From Phycisphaerales bacterium (GTDB lineage: Bacteria > Planctomycetota > Phycisphaerae > Sedimentisphaerales > Anaerohalosphaeraceae), in NCBI GenBank assembly GCA_003152975.1, contig PMBP01000119.1, forward strand, positions 419 through 15,966: 15,548 nt of DNA, read 5' to 3'. The notes below the pieces were generated by a model. The model ran no database searches. It was not told the origin of the DNA and saw nothing but the letters and a program-made list of their open reading frames with translations. The translations under genes and the position numbers were made by a program. Shown one piece after another: positions 1 to 6,218 of this stretch. Each line of letters begins with the position of its first letter. Positions within the stretch are counted from its first letter, which is position 1.

Positions 1-231
1 CCATCCCGATAAAACCCATCGGGACTTCGCTTTGCTCAGCGGATTTCACGGAATCAAGAGAAACTCTAAACACTAAATCCTAAACAAATTCGAAATACCA
101 AAAACAAAAATTCAAAACGATCTGGATTCCCGCTTTCGCGGGAATGACGATCGGACCCGACGAAGCGGGTCCCTCCATCCACCTCGCTTAGCTCGGTGGC
201 TGCCACCCAATGACGGAATGACACGGTTCAT
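1..231. repeat. Gene-free mosaic of palindromic and AT-rich modules
   Basis: No gene is visible here. The stretch lies downstream of the minus-strand ExbB-like gene. From left to right it holds a 7-bp inverted repeat (4-10 with 18-24), a short GATTTCACGGAATC-like unit (about 42-56), an AT-rich block of CTAAATCCTAAACAAATTC type (61-120), a perfect 8-bp hairpin ATTCCCGC/GCGGGAAT (126-145), a perfect 7-bp hairpin GGACCCG/CGGGTCC (153-172), and a CATCCACCTCGC...GCTGCCACCCAA unit (176-210) about 20 nt from the stop of the neighbouring gene. Related modules recur in the same order at about 3607-3846. None of the hairpins is followed directly by a T-tract on the minus strand, so a terminator role is possible but not shown. 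Confidence 0.7.
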
Positions 232-1119
232 TCACCCACCTCGATCCGATCCTTCAGGTTTGGGTTTCGTCGGTTGCGGACCGCTATCGGCCTGACGGGG
301 TTTGCCGTTGGTTACGATCTTTACGGCGCCGGGGATTGGCAGGCGGATGGAGCGCAGGACGGTCTCGACGGATTCGGCGGCCTGGCCGACGAGGGATTCG
401 ATGCGGGTGCGGATGAAGCCGTGGACGGCCAGGGCGGGGATGGCAACCAGCAGGCCCCAGAAGGTGGCGACCAGTGCGACGGAGATGTGTTCGGCGAGCT
501 GGTCGGGACGGGGCTGGCCGCGCGAGACGCCGAGTTCGTGGAGGGCCTTGATGATGCCGAAGACGGTGCCGAGCAGGCCGACCATGGGGGCAACATTGCC
601 GAAGATGTTGCACAGTTCGGCTTTTCGCATGAGGGCCAGGGCCTGCTCCTGGAGGGCGTCGGCGGCGACCTGTTCGAGGCGACGGGGCTGGACGCCATCC
701 TGCTTGGCGCGGACGAGGGTATGATGGACGGCTCGGCGGACGAAGTCTTTGGCGTTGACGAGACGCGAGATCAGGACGGCGGGATCGAGGCGGGCGGCCA
801 GCGAGATGATTTCCTCGGCGGCGCCGGGCGGCAGGAGCCGTTTGCGCCGGGTGAGGATCAGCAGTTCGATGGTCCGGACGACGGTGAAAAACGACATGGG
901 AATCAGAATGCCCAGGACGATCGGGCCGCCGGCTAAGACAAAGCGATTGAGCAGGGTCTCGTCGGAAGGAACCGGGGCCGGCGGCGCGGAGGCGGTAACA
1001 GGGGCGGGCAAAGAGGCAGGCGTAGATACGGGGTCGGAAGAAGGGGCATCGGCGGCAAGAGCGAGGCCGGATACCAGAAGAATGCTGAACACGAGAACCG
1101 TAAGGTTTTTTTTCACCAC
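232..1119 (-). CDS. MotA/TolQ/ExbB-family proton channel protein
   Basis: This is an inner-membrane channel subunit of the kind that uses proton flow to drive a partner protein. A start at GTG 1119 (or the adjacent GTG 1116) gives about 295 residues and a clean signal peptide (KK at 3-4, hydrophobic core about 6-21, cut near ALA-A). Farther upstream the frame only translates an AT-rich intergenic repeat, so longer starts are unlikely; no strong ribosome site is seen. A Pro/Ala-rich linker (24-52) follows, then membrane helices at about 62-84, 173-193 and 213-234 and a Pro/Lys-rich tail. The APMVGLLGTVFGIIKAL helix and the ISVALVATFWGLLVAIP helix are the family signature. The VWA gene lies 90 nt upstream, so the two are probably co-transcribed. 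No ExbD/TolR gene is adjacent. Family call firm; partner and cargo inferred. Confidence 0.9.
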   Translation of the reverse strand: MVKKNLTVLVFSILLVSGLALAADAPSSDPVSTPASLPAPVTASAPPAPVPSDETLLNRFVLAGGPIVLGILIPMSFFTVVRTIELLILTRRKRLLPPGAAEEIISLAARLDPAVLISRLVNAKDFVRRAVHHTLVRAKQDGVQPRRLEQVAADALQEQALALMRKAELCNIFGNVAPMVGLLGTVFGIIKALHELGVSRGQPRPDQLAEHISVALVATFWGLLVAIPALAVHGFIRTRIESLVGQAAESVETVLRSIRLPIPGAVKIVTNGKPRQADSGPQPTKPKPEGSDRGG

Positions 1120-1209
1120 AAAGGCACCCGGGAAAATTTCTAAGCACGAAATTCTAAATTCTAAACAAATCAGAAACACAACAAACAGAAAATACAACAA
1201 CGGGCCGGA
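1120..1209. repeat. AT-rich intergenic repeat block
   Basis: This gap between the VWA and ExbB-like genes holds an AT-rich block (about 1140-1200) with the words ATTCTAAATTCTAAACAAAT and GCACGAA. Related words recur at 61-120 and about 3675-3755. It probably sits in the leader of the channel gene. Confidence 0.5.
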
Positions 1210-2115
1210 TTATTCGACGCTGGTAAACTGGCCGCCGCTGAAGGCGGCGATATCCCGAAGGATTTGCAGGTCCGTCGATTCCGTTCGGAAGCCAATGGTA
1301 TTGATTTTCGTGCGGGGTGCAAGGGTCTTGCGGAGATTTTCGATGCGTCGGGCAAAGCCCTCGTCGCCCTGCTGGAGGTCGAAGCCGTCGGTGAGGAAGT
1401 AGATCAGGCCGGGGCCCTGGCCGGCAAAGTCGCGGATGGTCATACCGCGGCGGAGGGCCTCGACGGCGTTGGTGGCGCCTTTGGGGCGGATCTGGGCGAT
1501 GAAGTCGAAAGCGGCCTGGACGGCGGCCGGACTGGCGCGGACGAAGCGGCCGGAGCCCGACTCGATGAGTTTGTCGCCATCCTGGAAGAAGATGATGTAG
1601 AAATACTGGTCCTGGGCCAGGGCCGACAGCGATTGCTGGAGCTGGATGCGGACGGGGTCGAAGCGGCCGAGCATACTGCCGGAGCCGTCGACGACATAGC
1701 ATATCTTGCGGTCGGCGGAGAGCTGGCCGAAGAACTGTGTGGCCTCTGTGAAAAAGCCGGCATCGGCTGGGGCCGAAGACGACGGAAGGGATGGCGGGGC
1801 GCCAAGGTCCACGGAGGCCGGGGCGGGCAGGTCGATGGGGACGGGGCGGACGGAGGGCTGCTGGTGGATGGAGACCAGCTTGCGGATCTGGGGCTTGCGG
1901 GTGACGGGCTGGGGCGGCAGGCGGCGAACGCGGGCCTGCGTCAGGTCGGCGGCGGACGCGGCGGCGAGGCGCGCCTGAGTGGCGGCGAAGCTGGGTCGGT
2001 AGCCGGACAGCATGGCGAAGAGAATGCCGTGCAGGGTCAGGGAGATGACCCACGCCCACAGCGTGACCGAGCCGAACGATTTGGACCTCCGCCGGGTCAC
2101 TGCTAACCCGGACAT
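1210..2115 (-). CDS. VWA-domain protein with TonB-like membrane anchor
   Basis: The protein has 301 residues. It has a short basic N-terminus (RRR at 8-10), one membrane helix (about 17-37), a Pro-rich periplasmic stretch (about 66-115) and a von Willebrand A domain (about 136-300). The metal-ion-dependent adhesion site looks intact: D143-G-S145-G-S147, T215 and D243 in LTDG. Inside the membrane helix is S25-L-T-L-H29-G, matching the S-x3-H motif that TonB uses to couple to ExbB/ExbD. VWA domains bind protein partners through a Mg ion, so this is probably an energised envelope protein working with the ExbB-like product encoded downstream. The start is the first ATG of the frame; no clear ribosome site precedes it. 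The TonB link is my inference from the motif, topology and gene neighbour. Confidence 0.85.
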   Translation of the reverse strand: MSGLAVTRRRSKSFGSVTLWAWVISLTLHGILFAMLSGYRPSFAATQARLAAASAADLTQARVRRLPPQPVTRKPQIRKLVSIHQQPSVRPVPIDLPAPASVDLGAPPSLPSSSAPADAGFFTEATQFFGQLSADRKICYVVDGSGSMLGRFDPVRIQLQQSLSALAQDQYFYIIFFQDGDKLIESGSGRFVRASPAAVQAAFDFIAQIRPKGATNAVEALRRGMTIRDFAGQGPGLIYFLTDGFDLQQGDEGFARRIENLRKTLAPRTKINTIGFRTESTDLQILRDIAAFSGGQFTSVE

Positions 2116-2167
2116 TTCACAAGAGTTTTGGTTTTGAGCGGCCCTTTTGCCCCGCTGCGGCGTTCTC

Positions 2168-2218
2168 GGCCAAAAAGGTCCTCAGCGTATTTCAATACGC
2201 CTCCGGTCCTTTTTGACC
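2168..2218. terminator. Large imperfect hairpin flanked by A and T tracts
   Basis: AAAAAGG (2172-2178) pairs with CCTTTTT (2208-2214). An inner perfect 7-bp stem GCGTATT/AATACGC (2185-2191 with 2194-2200) has a 2-nt loop, and a CC/GG pair lies between them. Pairing continues in part outside through GGCC/GACC. The A-tract, stem, T-tract order is what a bidirectional intrinsic terminator looks like. It could end the L,D-transpeptidase transcript (stop at 2354) or act in the leader of the VWA gene. It may also be part of a dispersed element. Confidence 0.45.
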
Positions 2219-2353
2219 TGCGGCCTTGCATCGGGCCAAAATTACTCGCCCAAAACACACTGCAATCTGACAGGAACATCATGAATATCGCAAACCTATC
2301 TGGAACTGGAGTTATCAATATGGCGTCAAAATTCTGTGAAATATCCGGGTTGG

Positions 2354-3496
2354 TTAATCCATGATGACGACTTCGGAGACGCCCTGCGTCATCAGGTCGT
2401 AGAGTTCCTGGACCTCGCCGTTGTAGAGGCGGATGCAACCCTGCGAGGAGCGTTTGCCGATGGATTCGGGTTCTTTGGTGCCGTGGAGACCGAATCCGGT
2501 GCGGCCTTTGGCGGCGCCGTCGATGCCGTCCAGACCGATCCAGCGGGTACCGAGCGGATAAAGCGGATCATCCGGATGGATAATCTTGCCTGTTTCGGGA
2601 TTGGGCCACGGGGGCTGGATAAGCTTGCCGTTGGACTTGACGCGGAAGGTGCCGGTCGGTGTGTCCTTGCCTTCGGCGCCGAGTCCGACTTTGTAACGCT
2701 TGACGAAGACCTTGTTGTCCTGCCAGACTTCCAGCGTGAAGGAAGAGCGATAGACCTTCAGATGGAAGGGCCCTTTGGGGATTTTGAGCGTTTTGCCGGC
2801 CTGCAGGGAACGGGCGTCCTTGATGGCGTTGACCCGCATGATCAGCTCGGAGGGGATTTTGTAGCTTTTGGCGATCTTCTCGATCTTGTCGCCGGGGCCG
2901 ACCTTGTAGGCCTCGGTCATGGTGTCGTCCGGCAAGAGTTGCGGGGCGAAGAGCCACTTGATCGAGAGGGCGGTGAGGCGGTCTTTGACGGCGTCGCGGA
3001 CCTGGGGGCTGAGGGGCATGGCCAGGACGGAGTTGTATTTGTCGCGGGCGACGATGAGCTTGCCGGCGGTTTCCTCCTTCATGGCCTGATCGACCAGGGC
3101 GGCGGCTTCGGGGGAGGTGTTGGTCATGGCGGGCATCACGCCGGGTTGGGCGGGTTGAGCTGGAGGTTGAGCCACGGGTTGCTGGGGCTGGGCCGGTTGC
3201 GCGGGCGGGGTCTGGCCGGCGGGGAAACTGGACATGCGGTCGTCGGGCTTGGGGATGGGCCGGTCGATGGGTTTGACCTGGACATTGTCACGCAGATTGG
3301 GATTTTGGGCGTCGACTTTTTGGGCCTTCTGGTCCATCGGCTTGGGCAGGCCGGCGTCGGCGGCCGGGTTCTTGTCCTTGCGAGAGTGGACGATGTAGGC
3401 GCCGATGACGACGATGGCGGCCAGGGCGAGCAGGAAATACTTGAGGTTGTGTTTCCCTTTTGTCCGATACGGCTGATAATGGTATTCTTTGGCCAC
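2354..3496 (-). CDS. L,D-transpeptidase (YkuD) with LysM domain
   Basis: The enzyme makes 3-3 peptidoglycan cross-links or attaches proteins to peptidoglycan in the periplasm. The start is GTG 3496, chosen because GGAGG lies 8 nt upstream. This gives 380 residues; a longer reading would add 21 residues without a ribosome site. The order is: basic N-terminus, membrane anchor (19-36), Pro/Gln-rich linker (about 75-120), a short helical segment (127-185), LysM (about 196-240, YKVGPGDKIEKIAKSY) and the YkuD catalytic domain (244-380). The active-site signature is complete: H338-G-T, then S351-Q-G-C354-I-R-L with C354 as the nucleophile. It appears to be a single-gene unit between two repeat-rich gaps. 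Substrate linkage cannot be read from sequence. Confidence 0.94.
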   Translation of the reverse strand: MAKEYHYQPYRTKGKHNLKYFLLALAAIVVIGAYIVHSRKDKNPAADAGLPKPMDQKAQKVDAQNPNLRDNVQVKPIDRPIPKPDDRMSSFPAGQTPPAQPAQPQQPVAQPPAQPAQPGVMPAMTNTSPEAAALVDQAMKEETAGKLIVARDKYNSVLAMPLSPQVRDAVKDRLTALSIKWLFAPQLLPDDTMTEAYKVGPGDKIEKIAKSYKIPSELIMRVNAIKDARSLQAGKTLKIPKGPFHLKVYRSSFTLEVWQDNKVFVKRYKVGLGAEGKDTPTGTFRVKSNGKLIQPPWPNPETGKIIHPDDPLYPLGTRWIGLDGIDGAAKGRTGFGLHGTKEPESIGKRSSQGCIRLYNGEVQELYDLMTQGVSEVVIMD

Positions 3497-3504
3497 GCTA
3501 TGGA

Positions 3505-3509
3505 CCTCC
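3505..3509 (-). promoter_or_regulatory. Ribosome binding site deciding the L,D-transpeptidase start
   Basis: GGAGG on the minus strand lies 8 nt before GTG 3496. It supports the GTG start over the in-frame upstream ATG at 3559, which has no such site. Confidence 0.75.
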
Positions 3510-3855
3510 GCGATCCGTTGAAATTCTAATATTCGACCCCTCGACTTTGCTCGGGGCAAGTTTTCAATTTGGGCCTCACGCCAAGACGCAAAAAAACAAT
3601 ATTAACCATGGATTTCGTGGATTACACGGATTCGGGAATAGTTTATTTCCCACAAGCCACCAAGACACAAAAGTTTACACGTTATAAATCCGAAACATGA
3701 AATCCAAGATTCCAACACATTCGAAGCACGAAAGAGCAAATTCAAAATAAATCTAGATTCCCGCTTGCGGGGGAAATACATTACATGGGCACACGCCGTG
3801 TGCCCCTACAACATCCACCTCGCAAACTCGGTTGCTGCCACCCAATATAATCATT
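3510..3855. repeat. Gene-free mosaic of palindromic and AT-rich modules
   Basis: This gap of about 350 nt between the cyclo-ligase stop and the L,D-transpeptidase start contains no credible gene. It holds GGATTTCGTGGATTACACGG (about 3608-3627), an AT-rich block (about 3675-3755), a decayed ATTCCCGC-type hairpin (3757-3778), a perfect 8-bp hairpin GGGCACAC/GTGTGCCC with a 3-nt loop (3787-3805), and CATCCACCTCGC...GCTGCCACCCAA (3812-3845) 10 nt from the cyclo-ligase stop. These modules run in the same order as at 1-231. The transpeptidase promoter must lie near 3510-3580, but no strong -35/-10 pair is visible. Confidence 0.7.
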
Positions 3856-4431
3856 TCATTTACCGCAGGCGATGAAGCCGTGTTCGGTCACGATCGCATC
3901 GACGGGCCGGTCATGCTGATCGGTCGGCACTTCGTCGAGGACCTGAAACGCAAATCCGAAGCCGATGACTGCCGCCTTCCGCTCCGGGTCGGCCAGAAAA
4001 CGGTCGTAATACGCGCCTCCGCGGCCGAGACGGTTGCCGCGGCGATCGAAGCCAAGGCCGGGCGCGACAATCAGGTCGATCCGGCCGATCGGCGTTTCGG
4101 TCCCCTCGGTCGGATTCCGCAAGCCGCTGATCGCCGGGTCCGGCGCGTGATCGAGCCGGTGGATCTCGACGGCGACCATTCGCCGCGGATGGCGGTCGAT
4201 GCGGGGCACGACGACCCGCTTGCCGGACTTCCAAGCCGACTCGATCGCGGCGGCGGTGTCGATCTCTTGCGGCATCGACAGGAACAACATTACCATCGCG
4301 GCCTTGCGAAAGCCGTCGGTCTGCGTCAAGTGCTCGCAGGCGATGCGGCTTTGGCGGTCAATCTCTTCGGCGGACATTTCGGCCAGGCGCCGCTTGAGTT
4401 CGGTCCGCAACTGCTTTTTGGCGCCGGTCAT
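3856..4431 (-). CDS. 5-formyltetrahydrofolate cyclo-ligase
   Basis: This cytoplasmic enzyme uses ATP to turn 5-formyl-THF into 5,10-methenyl-THF, salvaging a stored folate for one-carbon metabolism. The 191-residue length is normal for the family. Visible landmarks are a basic N-terminal helix (KKQLRTELKRRL, 5-16), FLSMPQEIDT (50-59), the VAPGLGFDRRG strand and loop (122-132), the nucleotide-binding GRGGAYYDRFL (136-146) and the C-terminal PVDAIVTE (176-183). Its ATG overlaps the rarA stop as ATGA, so it is probably translated by coupling from the rarA message. Conserved bacterial housekeeping gene. Confidence 0.94.
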   Translation of the reverse strand: MTGAKKQLRTELKRRLAEMSAEEIDRQSRIACEHLTQTDGFRKAAMVMLFLSMPQEIDTAAAIESAWKSGKRVVVPRIDRHPRRMVAVEIHRLDHAPDPAISGLRNPTEGTETPIGRIDLIVAPGLGFDRRGNRLGRGGAYYDRFLADPERKAAVIGFGFAFQVLDEVPTDQHDRPVDAIVTEHGFIACGK

Positions 4432-5822
4432 TCGGCCTTGTCTCCGTCGGCCTTTCGACCGGATTTCCTTCGCAATTCTTGTATCTGATCCCGCAGGGTT
4501 TGTAAATACGCCTGAATCGCTTTCTCGCGGCCGAGATTCTTGGGCCGATAATACTGTTTGCCGAGGTCCTGGCCCAGGTAGTCCTGGGGCACAAAGCCGT
4601 CAGGGCTGTTGTGGGGATAAACATACCCCTTGCCGTGGCCGAGCTTTTCGGCGCCGCTGTAGTGCGCATCCCGCAGGTGCGGGGGGACCGGAATCGTCCG
4701 GCCGGATTTCACATCCGCGACGGCCTGCCAGATGGCGCTGGAGCAGGCGTTGGACTTTGGCGCACAGGCGACATAGATGGCGGCCTGGGCCAAGTGCAGT
4801 TGCGCTTCCGGCAGGCCGACAAACTCGGCGATCTGCACGGCGGCCGCGGCCAGGATGGTCGCAGTCGGGTCGGCGTTGCCGACATCCTCTGCGGCACAAA
4901 CGGCGATACGCCGGGCGATGAAGCGGGGGTCTTCGCCCCCGGCAATCATGCGGGCCAGCCAATAGACTGTGGCATCTGGGTCGGAACCCCGCATGCTCTT
5001 TTGCAGGGCACTGGCCAGATCGTAGTGCGTGTCGCCGCTGCCATCATATTGAATCGACTTTTTCTGGACAGATTCTTTAGCGATCTCGACGGTCAGGTGC
5101 ACGGGCTTGCCGGAGGCGGCTTTGGCCAGCGACAGGACCGCGATTTCCAGGGCCGTCAGGGCCCGGCGGGCGTCGCCGTCGCAGAGGACGGCCAGGAGGT
5201 TGAGGGCCGCGGGGTCGGCGTCGATTTTGTATTGGCCCAGGCCCCGCTGCGGCTCGGCAAGGGCCCGTTTGAGGAGCGAGGTGATATCGTCGATCGACAG
5301 CGGCTCGAACTGGAAGACGGTGCTGCGGCTGATCAGCGGGGAGTTGACGGAGAAGTAGGGATTTTCGGTTGTGGCGCCGATGAGGGTGACGACGCCGTTT
5401 TCGACATCGTCGAGGAGCACATCCTGCTGGGCGCGGTTGAAGCGGTGGATTTCGTCGATGAAGAGGAGCGTTCGGCCGCCGCTGCGGGAGACGAGGCGTG
5501 CGCGGGCGTCGGCGGTGATCTCGCGGATTTCCTTGACGCCGGCGGCGGGTGCGCTGAGGTAGCAGAAACGGCTGCGGGTGTGGCGGGCAATGACGCGGGC
5601 CAGGGAGGTCTTGCCGCAGCCGGGCGGGCCGTAGAAGATCAGGCTGGTGAGGCGGTCGGCCTCGAGCATGCGGCGGAGAAGCTGGCCGGGGCCGGCAAAG
5701 TGCTGCTGGCCGACGAACTCGTCGAGGGTTTGCGGGCGCATGCGGACGGCCAGCGGGGCCTGGGCCTCGATCGCGGCTTGCTCGCTCGACGCGAACAGGG
5801 GGTTGTCATCTTTCGTTGGCAT
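4428..5822 (-). CDS. rarA: Replication-associated recombination protein A (RarA/MgsA AAA+ ATPase)
   Basis: RarA is a clamp-loader-like AAA+ ATPase acting at stalled replication forks with single-strand binding protein. From ATG 5822 the product has 464 residues, close to the family's usual 430-450. Motifs seen: Walker A GPPGCGKT (65-72), Walker B LLFIDE (119-124), sensor 1 GATTENPYF (149-157), likely arginine finger R166 in ISRSTVF, and sensor 2 [11 protein letters not shown] (216-226). The C-terminal MgsA-type tetramerisation region follows, with [19 protein letters not shown] (297-315) and [19 protein letters not shown] (382-400). An ATG at 5831 is an alternative start; neither has a Shine-Dalgarno sequence. 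The gene heads a two-gene unit with the cyclo-ligase. Confidence 0.95.
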   Translation of the reverse strand: MPTKDDNPLFASSEQAAIEAQAPLAVRMRPQTLDEFVGQQHFAGPGQLLRRMLEADRLTSLIFYGPPGCGKTSLARVIARHTRSRFCYLSAPAAGVKEIREITADARARLVSRSGGRTLLFIDEIHRFNRAQQDVLLDDVENGVVTLIGATTENPYFSVNSPLISRSTVFQFEPLSIDDITSLLKRALAEPQRGLGQYKIDADPAALNLLAVLCDGDARRALTALEIAVLSLAKAASGKPVHLTVEIAKESVQKKSIQYDGSGDTHYDLASALQKSMRGSDPDATVYWLARMIAGGEDPRFIARRIAVCAAEDVGNADPTATILAAAAVQIAEFVGLPEAQLHLAQAAIYVACAPKSNACSSAIWQAVADVKSGRTIPVPPHLRDAHYSGAEKLGHGKGYVYPHNSPDGFVPQDYLGQDLGKQYYRPKNLGREKAIQAYLQTLRDQIQELRRKSGRKADGDKAE

Positions 5823-5829
5823 CGGATAC

Positions 5830-5835
5830 ATTATA
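5830..5835 (-). promoter_or_regulatory. Candidate -10 element for rarA (possibly leaderless)
   Basis: A perfect TATAAT on the minus strand ends 7 nt before ATG 5822. A transcript from this box would begin at or within a base or two of the ATG, giving a leaderless message. This would explain the missing ribosome site. The -35 region at the right spacing (TCCCCA, 17-nt spacer) is poor, so this is tentative. Confidence 0.4.
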
Positions 5836-6130
5836 AGGCAGGAAGGGGCCGATGGGGAATAGGGAGTCAAAATCAAAAATAAAACATAAAAGATCAAAGA
5901 TACATATTAAAAATCAAAGATTGGCGGAATGGTTTTGGATAACATAGGGATGATGACCTCATGGGGTCCTGAATACCGACTTGCGCCAGAAGGATCATGA
6001 CGGGCGGACACTGTCGGCCTACACCGCGAGGGCGGGAAAAACAAGGGCGGGTTTGAAACCATCCCCTACCACACAGGGGGTTGGATGATTATGGGACCTT
6101 GATGGGGGCAAGAAAGCGGAAAGCTGCATG
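5836..6130. other. Divergent intergenic region, nothing recognised
   Basis: The stretch between rarA and the plus-strand operon is AT-rich near rarA (5866-5930) and mixed afterwards. It contains a small CCCCT/AGGGG inverted repeat (6063-6067 with 6075-6079). I see no tRNA, riboswitch signature or convincing small gene. A short minus-strand frame at 6066-6248 has no family features and covers the operon promoter. Confidence 0.5.
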
Positions 6131-6159
6131 TTGCCTGTAATCCGAGCCAGCGGTATAAT
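6131..6159 (+). promoter_or_regulatory. Sigma-70-type promoter of the acyl-CoA operon
   Basis: TTGCCT (6131-6136) and a perfect TATAAT (6154-6159) are separated by exactly 17 nt. Transcription would start near 6166, giving a leader of about 50 nt before ATG 6219. No operator palindrome is visible next to it. Confidence 0.65.
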
Positions 6160-6218
6160 GGTATGTTCAGAGTGATCGCCGGTTGACAAGCAGAGTTATG
6201 GAAGAACCCGAGGAGATC

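Noticed and set aside
61..231. Possible CRISPR array or phage attachment site in the repeat-rich gap
   Set aside because: The repeats are short, of several kinds and unevenly spaced, with no spacers, no cas genes and no integrase.
2103..2438. Minus-strand frame of 111 codons bridging the transpeptidase and VWA genes
   Set aside because: It overlaps the ends of both genes in another frame and runs through the large palindrome; no ribosome site or family resemblance.
2336..3529. Long plus-strand open frame (397 codons) opposite the L,D-transpeptidase
   Set aside because: It is rich in Gly, Asp and Val with no family motif, while the minus strand has the LysM and YkuD active site and a good ribosome site.
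4611..5882. Long plus-strand open frame (423 codons) opposite rarA
   Set aside because: It is a by-product of GC-rich codons on the other strand; all AAA+ motifs are in the minus-strand frame.
5940..6120. Possible riboswitch or structured RNA upstream of the operon
   Set aside because: The region lies upstream of the promoter at 6131-6159 relative to the operon, and I could not match any known aptamer pattern.
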